The notes beneath the pieces are model-generated. The model searched no databases and had not been told where the DNA came from. It saw only the letters and a list, made by a program, of their open reading frames with translations. 64,000 nucleotides of DNA. Source: Domibacillus mangrovi. Its GTDB lineage: Bacteria > Bacillota > Bacilli > Bacillales > Domibacillaceae. Positions 33,994 through 42,133 of this stretch are shown here, one piece after another. The stretch covers positions 1 to 64,000 of the forward strand of contig NZ_MRWQ01000007.1 in the NCBI RefSeq assembly GCF_001906925.1. Reading direction: 5' to 3'. Each line of letters starts with the position of its first letter. Position 1 is the first letter of the stretch. The position numbers and the translations under genes were made by a program.

Positions 33994-34773
33994 TTGAAAA
34001 AAGTACTATTCTTTGACCTCGATGACACACTTCTCAACGATAAAAAAAGCATTCAAACGGCATTTGACGTAACGTGCGGTGAGATTGCCGAAAAATATGA
34101 AAAAGATGCTGGAGAGATTGAACAGCATGTCCGTACTGCTGCTCATGCACAATATGAAACGTATTCTTTTTATCCAGTGACGGTTTCTATTGGCATTAAC
34201 CCATTTGAAGGACTATGGGGTGATTTTGGTGACGTTCATTATAGTCCTTTCCGTGATATGGGTGAAAACATTGCGGATTATCAGCTAAAAACGTGGAAAA
34301 ATGGTCTATCTGCAGCAGGTATCCCTTCTTTTGAAGCCGAATGGGCACGTGAGCGTTTCCGTTCCGTTCGCCGCGAATCACCATTTGTCTATGAAGAAAC
34401 GTTCACGGTACTTAATGAACTCCGTGAAAAAGGGTACCGTCTTCTTTTATTAACAAATGGAGCGCCTTCCCTTCAGTTAGAAAAATTAACGATGACTCCG
34501 GAGCTTGTCCCTTATTTTGATTATATTTTAATTTCGGGCCATTTCGGGTTGGGCAAGCCGGAAAAAGCAATTTTTGATCATGCGCTGAAACTAATGAATG
34601 TCGAAGCGGAAGACGCCCTTATGGTTGGCGATAATCAAGGCACGGACATTCTTGGTGCAACACGCGCCGGCATAGAGTCTGTCTGGATTAATCACGGTGA
34701 AGGCAAAATCATTGATGGAGCGAACCCCCACCATACGATCAGCCGCTTAAAAGAAATTTTGACGATCGTATAA
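33994..34773 (+). CDS. HAD family hydrolase (YjjG/YfnB-like phosphatase)
   Basis: A 259-residue HAD phosphatase. Motif I FFDLDDTLLND, motif II LLLTNGAP, motif III lysine in FGLGKPEKAIF and motif IV MVGDNQGTDILGA are intact, with an N-terminal cap of four-helix type (about 20-110). Relatives are (d)UMP/pyrimidine nucleotidases and sugar-phosphate phosphatases; substrate unknown. The start is TTG 33994 with AAGGAGA 7 nt upstream. Confidence 0.88.
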   Translation: MKKVLFFDLDDTLLNDKKSIQTAFDVTCGEIAEKYEKDAGEIEQHVRTAAHAQYETYSFYPVTVSIGINPFEGLWGDFGDVHYSPFRDMGENIADYQLKTWKNGLSAAGIPSFEAEWARERFRSVRRESPFVYEETFTVLNELREKGYRLLLLTNGAPSLQLEKLTMTPELVPYFDYILISGHFGLGKPEKAIFDHALKLMNVEAEDALMVGDNQGTDILGATRAGIESVWINHGEGKIIDGANPHHTISRLKEILTIV

Positions 34774-34778
34774 AAAAA

Positions 34779-34804
34779 GTTTATTCTTCTCTGTAAATGG
34801 GTAT
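34779..34804 (+). promoter_or_regulatory. Sigma-B-type promoter
   Basis: -35 GTTTAT (34779-34784) and -10 GGGTAT (34799-34804) are 14 bp apart, the same spacing and -35 as the promoter before rsbV in this window. It points at the 141-aa gene 52 bp downstream. Confidence 0.75.
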
Positions 34805-34855
34805 CTGAATTAAAAAAAGAGAGAGACCTGTTTAACAGGCAGAGGAGAGAAATAG

Positions 34856-35281
34856 ATGAATAAGCATTTTGAACCGTCCAAATTGGACATTAAAATTTTT
34901 GATCAGAAAGATAGCCGCCCGTTTTTAGAGAATGTGATGATGGATAAAGAAGTATATGAACTTCGCGACGACACGATGAGAACCCCGCTTGAAAAAGCAG
35001 AAGTCTTTGAACAGCTGCTCCAAACGGAAAATGCTTGTGAGCTGTGGATCGTCCCGGTAACAGAATCAACGTCTTCATTTACACAGACACTGTCAGAAGA
35101 AAAGACATCAGCTCTTTTCAATATGCTGTCATCAATCCGTGAAAAGGTTCAGCGCGACCGTACTTTTTTAGTCGTTGGCCCCGACTGCTCTAAAAATATA
35201 ACCGGTAAAGTTGAACAACTGGGTTATACCGTTGTTCCATGTAAACAATCTGAACTTGAATCTCTGACAGTCAAATATTAA
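34856..35281 (+). CDS. Hypothetical protein, 141 aa, probable sigma-B regulon member
   Basis: A soluble 141-residue protein that I do not recognise. It has an N-terminal stretch of mixed charge and a more hydrophobic core (CELWIVPVTEST, RTFLVVGPDC), with three cysteines and no membrane segment. A strong SD (AGAGGAGAG) precedes ATG 34856. The sigma-B-like promoter upstream and a good terminator behind make it a single-gene general-stress unit. Confidence 0.8.
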   Translation: MNKHFEPSKLDIKIFDQKDSRPFLENVMMDKEVYELRDDTMRTPLEKAEVFEQLLQTENACELWIVPVTESTSSFTQTLSEEKTSALFNMLSSIREKVQRDRTFLVVGPDCSKNITGKVEQLGYTVVPCKQSELESLTVKY

Positions 35282-35321
35282 AAAGCGATGAACTCTCTGT
35301 TGAGCGTTCATCGCTTTTTTT
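35281..35321. terminator. Bidirectional terminator
   Basis: AAAAGCGATGAAC and GTTCATCGCTTTT form a perfect 13-bp stem with an 11-nt loop and T-runs on both sides; it serves the 141-aa gene and the convergent YvbH-like gene. Confidence 0.9.
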
Positions 35322-35337
35322 GTGAATGCATTCCTAT

Positions 35338-35952
35338 TTAGTTATTAATATACTTTTCAAACACTTTCCCAAAGTCTTTCACACGGTATCTTGAACTTGA
35401 TTGCACTAACCAGTTAAATGCATAATTATTTATTTTTTCAAATTCGCCCGCTAGATCAATTTGCGTCTTCGTAATATGTTGTACGCTATTTGCTGACATA
35501 TTAAGACTTTGCTGAGAATAGCCTAGATACATCTCATTTTCATGCTGCATTTCAGCAATTTTCAATAATGCCTTATACAAATCTTTTAATTCTTCCAGAT
35601 GCTTTTTGTGCACGTCGATTGAATACGTTTCATTGCCGAGTGTAAATTTAATTTCCACATCAAGGTCAACCGTACCCGCTGTCTCAAGCATGACATTTGA
35701 GATGCGATTCGTGACATAGTTGAACCGGCGTAGCATTCTCTTTTTGCTAACAGCATTCGCACCATCAACGTGAACGAGACCGAGATTCGTGAAGCAATAC
35801 TCATCTGCTTTTGATTTAATGAGAAAATAAATCTTCTCATTATCTTCATGCATGATGTAGTCATCTGCATCTACCTTATCGTAATCCGCTGGTTTAATCA
35901 CCGCTCCCACATCGCTCAATCCGAGCATGTCCGCTGCTACTTTTCCAAACAT
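35338..35952 (-). CDS. YvbH-like bacterial PH-domain protein
   Basis: A 204-residue soluble protein matching B. subtilis YvbH in length and pattern: bacterial pleckstrin-homology domain (about 30-130, FLIKSKADEYCFTNLGLVHV) followed by the YvbH oligomerisation helix region (about 140-204). The function of YvbH is unknown. It has a good SD (GGAGATGGGG) and a consensus ECF-type promoter 37-64 bp upstream of the ATG. Confidence 0.85.
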   Translation of the reverse strand: MFGKVAADMLGLSDVGAVIKPADYDKVDADDYIMHEDNEKIYFLIKSKADEYCFTNLGLVHVDGANAVSKKRMLRRFNYVTNRISNVMLETAGTVDLDVEIKFTLGNETYSIDVHKKHLEELKDLYKALLKIAEMQHENEMYLGYSQQSLNMSANSVQHITKTQIDLAGEFEKINNYAFNWLVQSSSRYRVKDFGKVFEKYINN

Positions 35953-35988
35953 AAAGCCCCATCTCCTTTTTTATACTGTATGTGAATG

Positions 35989-36016
35989 AATACGCTTTAA
36001 ACATTTAAACGTTTCA
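35989..36016 (-). promoter_or_regulatory. ECF sigma (sigma-W type) promoter of the YvbH-like gene
   Basis: On the minus strand, -35 TGAAAC (36011-36016) and -10 CGTATT (35989-35994) are 16 bp apart, with the AT-rich spacer expected of such promoters. Confidence 0.75.
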
Positions 36017-36054
36017 TTATTTGTATTAATGGACCCAATCTGGAATATTCCTCT

Positions 36055-36957
36055 TTAATGAATATTTCTTTTCTTAAATCTTCCCCCGCGCACTTCTGCA
36101 ATATCCCCTACCGCGAGAAATGCACTATCGTCCATATCTTCTACGATCGATTTTAGTTTCGCTTCTTCAAGGCGGTTGATCACACAAAAAATAACTTTTT
36201 TATGATCACCCGTGTATGCGCCTTCACCGTTCAAATAGGTCACACCACGTCCAAGACGGGCAATAATTGCTTCTCCAATTTCCTGGTATTGATCGCTAAT
36301 GATCCATACTGATTTCGATTCATCAAGGCCTTGAATGACAACATCAATTGTTTTAAATGCGATAAAATAGGCTAGAACAGAATACATCGCCCGGTCCCAT
36401 CCGAATACGAATCCACCCCAGGTAAAAATAAAAATGTTAAAAAACATGACAATTTCCCCTACGGAAAAAGGCAGTTTTTTATTAATTAAAATGGCCAGAA
36501 TCTCTGTCCCATCAAGCGATCCTCCATAACGAATAACAATGCCGACACCCGCTCCAAGTGCCAGACCGCCAAATACTGCTGCCAATAAAATATCCTCTGT
36601 AAAGGCCGGGATAGGATGGAAAAAAGTGGAGGCAATCGATAAAATCGCGATACCGAAAACTGTCGATAGCGCAAATGTCTTTCCGATTTGCTTATAGCCG
36701 AGGTAAAAGAAAGGAATATTTAATAGGAATAAATACAGACCAAGCTTCACGCCTGTCAATTTCGATAAAATAATAGAGATCCCTACAATCCCACCATCCA
36801 TAATCGAATTTGGAACAAGAAAAATTTCAATTCCAACTGCCATCATAACTGCACCGATAAAAATAAATAGGATTCGCTTAATCAACCTTCTGAACGTCAA
36901 TCTTCGATGCTTTTTTTGAAGCAAACTTTCCTGTTCCGTCATTGGTTCATTATCCAT
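36055..36957 (-). CDS. YitT family membrane protein (DUF2179)
   Basis: A 300-residue protein with five or six N-terminal membrane helices (about 25-215) and a C-terminal cytosolic DUF2179 domain (about 225-295, RGVTYLNGEGAYTGDHKKVIFCVI). Such proteins are widespread in Bacillales (YitT, YpjC, YqfU, YvjA); transport of an unknown compound is suspected. It has a TATAAT-containing upstream region (about 36988-36993). Confidence 0.88.
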   Translation of the reverse strand: MDNEPMTEQESLLQKKHRRLTFRRLIKRILFIFIGAVMMAVGIEIFLVPNSIMDGGIVGISIILSKLTGVKLGLYLFLLNIPFFYLGYKQIGKTFALSTVFGIAILSIASTFFHPIPAFTEDILLAAVFGGLALGAGVGIVIRYGGSLDGTEILAILINKKLPFSVGEIVMFFNIFIFTWGGFVFGWDRAMYSVLAYFIAFKTIDVVIQGLDESKSVWIISDQYQEIGEAIIARLGRGVTYLNGEGAYTGDHKKVIFCVINRLEEAKLKSIVEDMDDSAFLAVGDIAEVRGGRFKKRNIH

Positions 36958-37067
36958 GCACCCACGCTCCTACACTCTGTTTCTTTTATTATAACTATTT
37001 TTTACATAAAACAAAAGCGACTCAATTGAAAGCGTTCTTAATTTTCCAGGCAAATATTCTTCTTTCC

Positions 37068-37107
37068 ATAAAAAACCCTTCCGAAAAGAAGATTCTTTTG
37101 AAAGGGT
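37068..37107 (-). terminator. Terminator after ppaC
   Basis: On the minus strand, AACCCTTTCAAAAGAA pairs with TTCTTTTCGGAAGGGTT, followed by TTTTT. Confidence 0.85.
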
Positions 37108-37119
37108 TAGATAAAGAGC

Positions 37120-38052
37120 TTATTTCACCTGCAAAATTTCAGTTAAAACCGGAACGATTTGTTTTTTACGTGATACAACACCCTTTAGAAGGGCCGTATT
37201 GTTATCGAGCTTCACACTGTATGCTTCTTCAACAGCAGATGCTTCCGTCCCGATGGCAATCGCAACCGAATCGCTGTTTAAAATGTCCGTAATGACGACA
37301 AGGAATAAATCCAATGTTTTTTCATTAATCGCATTTGTCACCGCTTCTTCCAGATCTGCTTTAAGGGCCAGCACGTCCGCTGGATCAATCGCATTAATCT
37401 GAGCAATCTCAACCTTTTTGCTGCCCATTGGAAATACTTTTGCATCAATTGAAATAAGCTCTGCAGCTGTTTTGCCGCTTAAATCAGCGCCTGCTTTCAA
37501 CATATCAAGACCATATTCGTCTACGTTTACACCAGCAATTGTAGCTAATTCTTTCGCTGCTTTTACATCTTCTTCTGTGCAAGTCGGTGATTTAAATAAA
37601 AGAGAATCGGAAATGATCGCAGATAGCATTAAGCCAGCGATATTTTTTTCAATTTCCACACCATTTTCTTTGTACAGTTTATTTAAAATCGTTGTTGTAC
37701 AGCCAACCGGCTCAGCGCGATAATACAACGGATCAGCCGTTTCAAAGTTTGCGATACGGTGATGGTCGATGACTTCTAGCACTCGCACGTCGTCAATATC
37801 GTCAACACTTTGCTGGCGTTCGTTATGATCGACAAGAATAACCGTTTCGACTTCCGTTGCTGCTTTTTCGATTAAACGTGGTGCTGCTGTATTGAACTGT
37901 TTCAATGCATATTCTGTTTCACCGTTTAGATCGCCAAGACGGACTGCTTCTACGTCAAAGCCTAGCTTTGTTTTCAAGTCTGCATAAACAAGTGCAGAGC
38001 AAATTGTGTCAGTATCCGGATTTTTATGGCCGAAAATAAATGTTTTTCCCAT
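37120..38052 (-). CDS. ppaC: Manganese-dependent inorganic pyrophosphatase
   Basis: A 310-residue family II pyrophosphatase (DHH superfamily). Metal-binding motifs: [14 protein letters not shown] at the N-terminus, VDHNE and EVIDHHRI in the middle. The C-terminal DHHA2 domain has the SRKKQIVP substrate motif. It hydrolyses PPi to drive biosynthesis. SD GAGGGG lies before ATG 38052. Repeat copy D begins only 38 bp upstream, so its promoter may use repeat sequence. Confidence 0.95.
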   Translation of the reverse strand: MGKTFIFGHKNPDTDTICSALVYADLKTKLGFDVEAVRLGDLNGETEYALKQFNTAAPRLIEKAATEVETVILVDHNERQQSVDDIDDVRVLEVIDHHRIANFETADPLYYRAEPVGCTTTILNKLYKENGVEIEKNIAGLMLSAIISDSLLFKSPTCTEEDVKAAKELATIAGVNVDEYGLDMLKAGADLSGKTAAELISIDAKVFPMGSKKVEIAQINAIDPADVLALKADLEEAVTNAINEKTLDLFLVVITDILNSDSVAIAIGTEASAVEEAYSVKLDNNTALLKGVVSRKKQIVPVLTEILQVK

Positions 38053-38070
38053 GTGTTTCCCCTCACTTTA

Positions 38071-38100
38071 TGTATAATGTTCCGTTTTATCGCAGGTTAA
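38071..38100 (-). promoter_or_regulatory. Possible ppaC promoter with -35 inside repeat copy D
   Basis: On the minus strand, -10 TATACA (38071-38076) has TTAACC (38095-38100) 18 bp upstream. The -35 lies within the inserted repeat. Confidence 0.4.
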
Positions 38101-38244
38101 CGGGCAGTAAGACCCCCACTTCAAGACATGGAGAAATCCAAAAAGGATAAGTAGGAGATAAACTGCCCGTAAAAGCCCGATTCGTTCATCTAACCATCAG
38201 CGGAGGACGAAAGGAAACCTCCGCTGATAGAAGATTCACTTTAT
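38091..38244 (+). mobile_element. Palindromic repeat, copy D
   Basis: The left flank TTTAT (38086-38090) is followed by CGCAGGTTAACGGGCAGTAA, the CCCCCACTT stem, ACTGCCCGTAAAAGCC and then a perfect 11-bp hairpin (ATCAGCGGAGG, 38195-38231). It ends ATTCACTTTAT at 38244. The middle differs from copies A-C, which suggests a shared family of ends with exchangeable interiors. The stretch 38245-38401 holds only upstream sequence of the MFS gene. Confidence 0.7.
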
Positions 38245-38401
38245 TTTAACGCAAAACAGAAAAAGTTGCCTTACTTAATTTTAGTATAACTGAAAATCAA
38301 TTAAATTCACATAAGATTAATTGGTTTAAACATTAAGTTATTGTAAAACAGCAGGATACATTCATTATAGTGCGAATTAGTATATAAAACGGAGGTGTTT
38401 T

Positions 38402-39673
38402 ATGCAAAAAATCCATAATCGGAAATTATTCTTAACCCTTCCTGTACTTTCATGGGCGCTTTACGATTTTGCAAATACTATTTTTTCATCTAATATTACG
38501 ACCATTTTTTTCCCTTTCTACGTGCAGGAAATGGCTGGCGGTGACGAACGGCTTGATCAAATTGCCAGTACATTTTTATCTTATGCGAATGCCGTATCGA
38601 GCTTTTTCCTCGTGTTATTTTCACCGCTGTTCGGTGTGTGGATTGACCGGACTGGACGAAAAAAACGATACGTCATGGCATTCGCGCTAGCTGCCATTAT
38701 CTTCACTGCGTTGATGGGCTTTATAGCACCGCTCAGTCTCGGCCAATTTGGCGGACTTCCGGCAGCTTTTGCTGCAGTCGTTGCCCTATTTGTCGCCGCA
38801 AAGTTCTTTTATCAGTCCAGTTTAATTTTTTACGATGCGATGCTGCCAGATATCAGTACGAAAGACACAATGGCTGTGCTGTCCGGTTTTGGAGTCGCAG
38901 TCGGTTATATGGGGACGCTTGTCGGATTAACGGTCTATCCGCTTGTAAGTAAAAGCAATTATGCGGATGCTTTTATTCCTACCGCGGTTCTCTTTTTCAT
39001 CTTTACGATGCCGATGTTATTTTTGTATAAAGAGACACCTGATCCTGTCTTAGAAAAAAGGCCGTTTTTCGCTGGATACCGCGACGTTTGGTATACGTTT
39101 AAAGATATGCGCCGCTACCGGCCGATTTTTCTGTTTATGATTGTCTACTTTTTCATTAATGACGCCATTGCCACCGCTATTGCCATGATGGCTGTCTATG
39201 CAAAAGCGATTGTTGGTTTCACATCTGGCGAGTTCATTTTGCTTTATCTCGTATCAACAATTTCAAGCATTATCGGCTCGTTTATTTTCGGCTACATTAC
39301 CCGGACTGTTGGTGCAAAAAAGGCCGTCTTTTATGTTGGTATTATTTTATTCTTCGCCCTGCTGCTCGGCACATTTGCAATTAACCGACCCATGTTCTGG
39401 GTAACCGGCAGCCTGTTCGGCGTCGCACTTGGCGCAGTCTGGGTGACTTCGCGCATTTTCATTATTGAGCTGTCACCTAAGGACAAGCGCGGCCAGTTTT
39501 TTGGTTTGTTCGCTTTTTCAGGCAAATTATCGGCGATTGTCGGCCCGCTCATATACGGGACAATCACGCTCGTACTCGCTGACTATGGCAATATTGCGAG
39601 CCGAATAGCACTCGCTTCTCTTATGCTATTCGTTTTAGCGGGGCTGTTCATTCATCGGAAGATTCCCAAGTAA
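38402..39673 (+). CDS. MFS transporter, UMF1/Atg22 family
   Basis: A 423-residue, twelve-helix major facilitator. WALYDFANTIFSSNITT at the N-terminus and GVWIDRTGRKKR in loop 2-3 are typical of the UMF1/Atg22 group, whose members are linked to amino-acid or unknown solute export. SD ACGGAGGTG precedes the ATG. The 3' end overlaps the convergent glycosylase-like gene by 39 bp. Confidence 0.9.
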   Translation: MQKIHNRKLFLTLPVLSWALYDFANTIFSSNITTIFFPFYVQEMAGGDERLDQIASTFLSYANAVSSFFLVLFSPLFGVWIDRTGRKKRYVMAFALAAIIFTALMGFIAPLSLGQFGGLPAAFAAVVALFVAAKFFYQSSLIFYDAMLPDISTKDTMAVLSGFGVAVGYMGTLVGLTVYPLVSKSNYADAFIPTAVLFFIFTMPMLFLYKETPDPVLEKRPFFAGYRDVWYTFKDMRRYRPIFLFMIVYFFINDAIATAIAMMAVYAKAIVGFTSGEFILLYLVSTISSIIGSFIFGYITRTVGAKKAVFYVGIILFFALLLGTFAINRPMFWVTGSLFGVALGAVWVTSRIFIIELSPKDKRGQFFGLFAFSGKLSAIVGPLIYGTITLVLADYGNIASRIALASLMLFVLAGLFIHRKIPK

Positions 39674-40288
39674 TTCACACAAATTTTTCATATCAGAATG
39701 AATAAGTTCCAGTAAGCGACGATTGTAAAAAATGGATGCTGGATGAAAGGTTGGGAATATCCAGTATTCTTTTTCCGTCCATTCATATTGATCTCCATTC
39801 AAGCGCAAAACGGGTTGTTCCAGTAATTTTCCATGAAGTTCAGATACTTTATTCTCTTTTCCGATGAGCCGCTTTAAGCCAATGTTGCCAAGTGCGACGA
39901 TCACAGGGGCTTTTACATGCTCAATTTCATAATCTAAGAGCGGCGCATGAGCCATGATTTCACAGCTTGTCGGCGCCCGGTTGTATTTTCGTTTAATTTT
40001 TGTACCGTCCGGACCGTTTTTCTCACCCCATTTATAGGGACGGCTCCGGACAGCACTCGTTATGTACACCTCTTCCCTTGTGACACTGGCTATCTCCAAA
40101 AACTTCATCAATTCATTACCGGCGCGCCCGCTGAACGGAATGCCATTGCGGATTTCTGTTTCACCGGGTGCTTCACCGACAAGCATTACTTTTGCATATT
40201 CTGGACCGCTTCCGTGTACAAACCCTTCGACTGGATAAGGTGCAATTCTCTTCTTTCCCTGTTCTGCCAGCTCATCCGGGATTCTCAT
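39635..40288 (-). CDS. Uracil-DNA glycosylase superfamily protein, without Fe-S cysteines
   Basis: A 217-residue member of the family 4/5 uracil-DNA glycosylase fold. Motif A is GEAPGETE (about 37-44) and the second motif is FHPAS (about 180). Family 4 enzymes normally have four cysteines for a 4Fe-4S cluster, but only two unrelated cysteines occur here, so catalytic details may differ. The frame extends to 40345, but AAGGAGGTG fits ATG 40288. Confidence 0.8.
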   Translation of the reverse strand: MRIPDELAEQGKKRIAPYPVEGFVHGSGPEYAKVMLVGEAPGETEIRNGIPFSGRAGNELMKFLEIASVTREEVYITSAVRSRPYKWGEKNGPDGTKIKRKYNRAPTSCEIMAHAPLLDYEIEHVKAPVIVALGNIGLKRLIGKENKVSELHGKLLEQPVLRLNGDQYEWTEKEYWIFPTFHPASIFYNRRLLELIHSDMKNLCELLGNLPMNEQPR

Positions 40289-40346
40289 ATCATTCACCTC
40301 CTTCTCTTTTCTAATAATGCCCTTATTGCCGTTATCCATCCGCAAG

Positions 40347-40375
40347 AAACCCCCGTTTTTAAACGGGGGTTTTTT
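40347..40375 (-). terminator. Terminator after the DUF6612 lipoprotein gene
   Basis: AAACCCCCGTTT and AAACGGGGGTTT form a perfect stem; short T-runs occur on both sides. Confidence 0.8.
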
Positions 40376-40380
40376 GAATA

Positions 40381-41256
40381 TTACAGCTGTAGTTCCTGTG
40401 CGGTGTTCAGGATGTCTTCTGGTACTATGATCGCTTCTACACCATTATAATTACTGTAGTCGGCATTCATTACCTGATTCATTTCCATCGATTCGCCGTC
40501 TATTTTCATCGTCATATCCATGATCATGTCAACTGCCGTTGTCTCGAACGTTTCTTTATCAATATAAATCGTGTAATCTACCTTTTCAATGTTCATACCG
40601 GCCGTCATTTGATCCATCATTGCCTGGCTTTCTTCTCCCTCAAGCGTCGGCATAAACTGGCTCATCTGTTCTTCAATGAGTGCATTAAACTTTTCACCTT
40701 CTGCTGATAATTTCAGCACATATTCGCTGTCTGTCTGTTCAAATGTGAAATCATCTTTAAATGCTTCAAGCTGCTTTAACTGCTGTGACGGGTCCGATTG
40801 CTGTTTAGACATTTGTGTAATTTGATCATACATTTCTGACGGCATCTTTACCCATTGTCCCGTCGTTTCATCGTTCATAAAAAAGCCGGCTTCTGTCATG
40901 TACATTTCCATTTTCATCGATTCTGCTTCCTCAGAGCCATCCATTTTCATCGTTGTTGTACCTGTTTGGTGCAGAGCAAGCGGATCTATTGTGATATCCA
41001 TGTCCATAACAGATACTGTTTCCATCAATAAATTCTGAGAAGGCTGTTCCATTTTCTGCGTCATATCAATCTTAGCACTTAAACTTTTCGTTTCATTCGA
41101 TACTGCCATGGATTTGTCAAACACTTCCTCCAGTGTCATATCGCTCATCGCATCTTTACTCGTTTCCGGCGTCGGTTCTGCTGTTTGACCACAAGCAGCA
41201 AGTCCCATCGTTAATACACTTGCTGCTACAAGTTGTGTCCACTTTTTCAAATTCAT
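40381..41256 (-). CDS. DUF6612 family lipoprotein
   Basis: A 291-residue lipoprotein with signal peptide and lipobox LAAC (Cys22), then an acidic linker and a LolA/LppX-like domain rich in methionine (MDMTMKIDGESMEMNQVM). It probably binds a lipid or hydrophobic ligand on the outer face of the membrane; this is inferred from the fold family. An ECF-type promoter lies upstream and a terminator follows. Confidence 0.82.
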   Translation of the reverse strand: MNLKKWTQLVAASVLTMGLAACGQTAEPTPETSKDAMSDMTLEEVFDKSMAVSNETKSLSAKIDMTQKMEQPSQNLLMETVSVMDMDITIDPLALHQTGTTTMKMDGSEEAESMKMEMYMTEAGFFMNDETTGQWVKMPSEMYDQITQMSKQQSDPSQQLKQLEAFKDDFTFEQTDSEYVLKLSAEGEKFNALIEEQMSQFMPTLEGEESQAMMDQMTAGMNIEKVDYTIYIDKETFETTAVDMIMDMTMKIDGESMEMNQVMNADYSNYNGVEAIIVPEDILNTAQELQL

Positions 41257-41299
41257 CTTCTCCCGTTTTTGAATTCCCCGTTTAGAGGTTATACATCTT

Positions 41300-41327
41300 T
41301 ATACGAAAGTAATTTAAAAAAGTTTCG
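41300..41327 (-). promoter_or_regulatory. ECF sigma-type promoter of the DUF6612 lipoprotein gene
   Basis: On the minus strand, -35 CGAAAC (41322-41327) followed by TTTTTT and -10 CGTATA (41300-41305) with a 16-bp spacer. Only the first base differs from the sigma-W-type consensus, and the T-run after -35 also fits. Confidence 0.7.
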
Positions 41328-41353
41328 ACAAATTTCCATTTATGTATAAAAAA

Positions 41354-42133
41354 TCATAATAACGACTCAATTCCATCTACATAAATGACCGAGCCGGTCA
41401 CATGACTTGCGGCATCACTTGCCAAATAATGAACGAGATCCGCAACCTGTTCAGGCTTTCCAGAACCTCCCGCAAGTGGCTGATTCCCTTTCGGATACTC
41501 AATAGGTATACGAATTTCTTTTAGTTTCTCATCTTCCATATGAGTACTTTCATCAATATTTGTTTCAATTGCACCTGGGCAAACTACATTGACACGCACT
41601 TTAAACTGGGCAAGTTCAACAGCAGCCATTTTGCCAAGACCAACTTGACCCGCTTTCGTTGTCGCATAGGCAGAAAAACCAAAATTTTTAAATGTCCTTG
41701 TTCCATTAATGGACGATGTAATAATGACGCTTCCGCCTTTTTTTTTCAAATATGGTATAGAATATTTTAACGTTAAGAAGGTACCGGTTAAATTCGTCAT
41801 CATAACAGAATTCCAGTCGTCCGGATCCAAATGTTCAAGCGGTGTAAATGTCCCATTTTGTCCGGCATTTGCAAATACAATATCAATGCCACCCCACTTC
41901 GCAGCCGCTTCATTAATCGCTTTTTCCATCTCATCTGCTTTTGACACATCCGCTTTTACATGCAAAGCACGGTCTTCACCGATTTTTTTCACAAGATCAT
42001 CTGAATTTTCCGGGCTCCGATCCAGAAGGATGACATTGGCTCCCGCTTCCGCAAAACGAATGACTGTTGCGCGGCCAATGCCAGAACCCCCGCCTGTGAC
42101 GAGCGCTGTTTTTCCTTTCAACGAAATATTCAT
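41354..42133 (-). CDS. SDR family oxidoreductase
   Basis: A 259-residue classical short-chain dehydrogenase. Cofactor motif TGGGSGIG (14-21), NAGQNG, catalytic serine in ITSSING, and the YATTK pair (YxxxK). It follows the lactonase gene directly (SD AAAGGAG in the 3' end of that gene), so both are probably made from one mRNA. A sugar dehydrogenase feeding the lactonase is an attractive reading, but the substrate is not evident. Confidence 0.88.
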   Translation of the reverse strand: MNISLKGKTALVTGGGSGIGRATVIRFAEAGANVILLDRSPENSDDLVKKIGEDRALHVKADVSKADEMEKAINEAAAKWGGIDIVFANAGQNGTFTPLEHLDPDDWNSVMMTNLTGTFLTLKYSIPYLKKKGGSVIITSSINGTRTFKNFGFSAYATTKAGQVGLGKMAAVELAQFKVRVNVVCPGAIETNIDESTHMEDEKLKEIRIPIEYPKGNQPLAGGSGKPEQVADLVHYLASDAASHVTGSVIYVDGIESLL

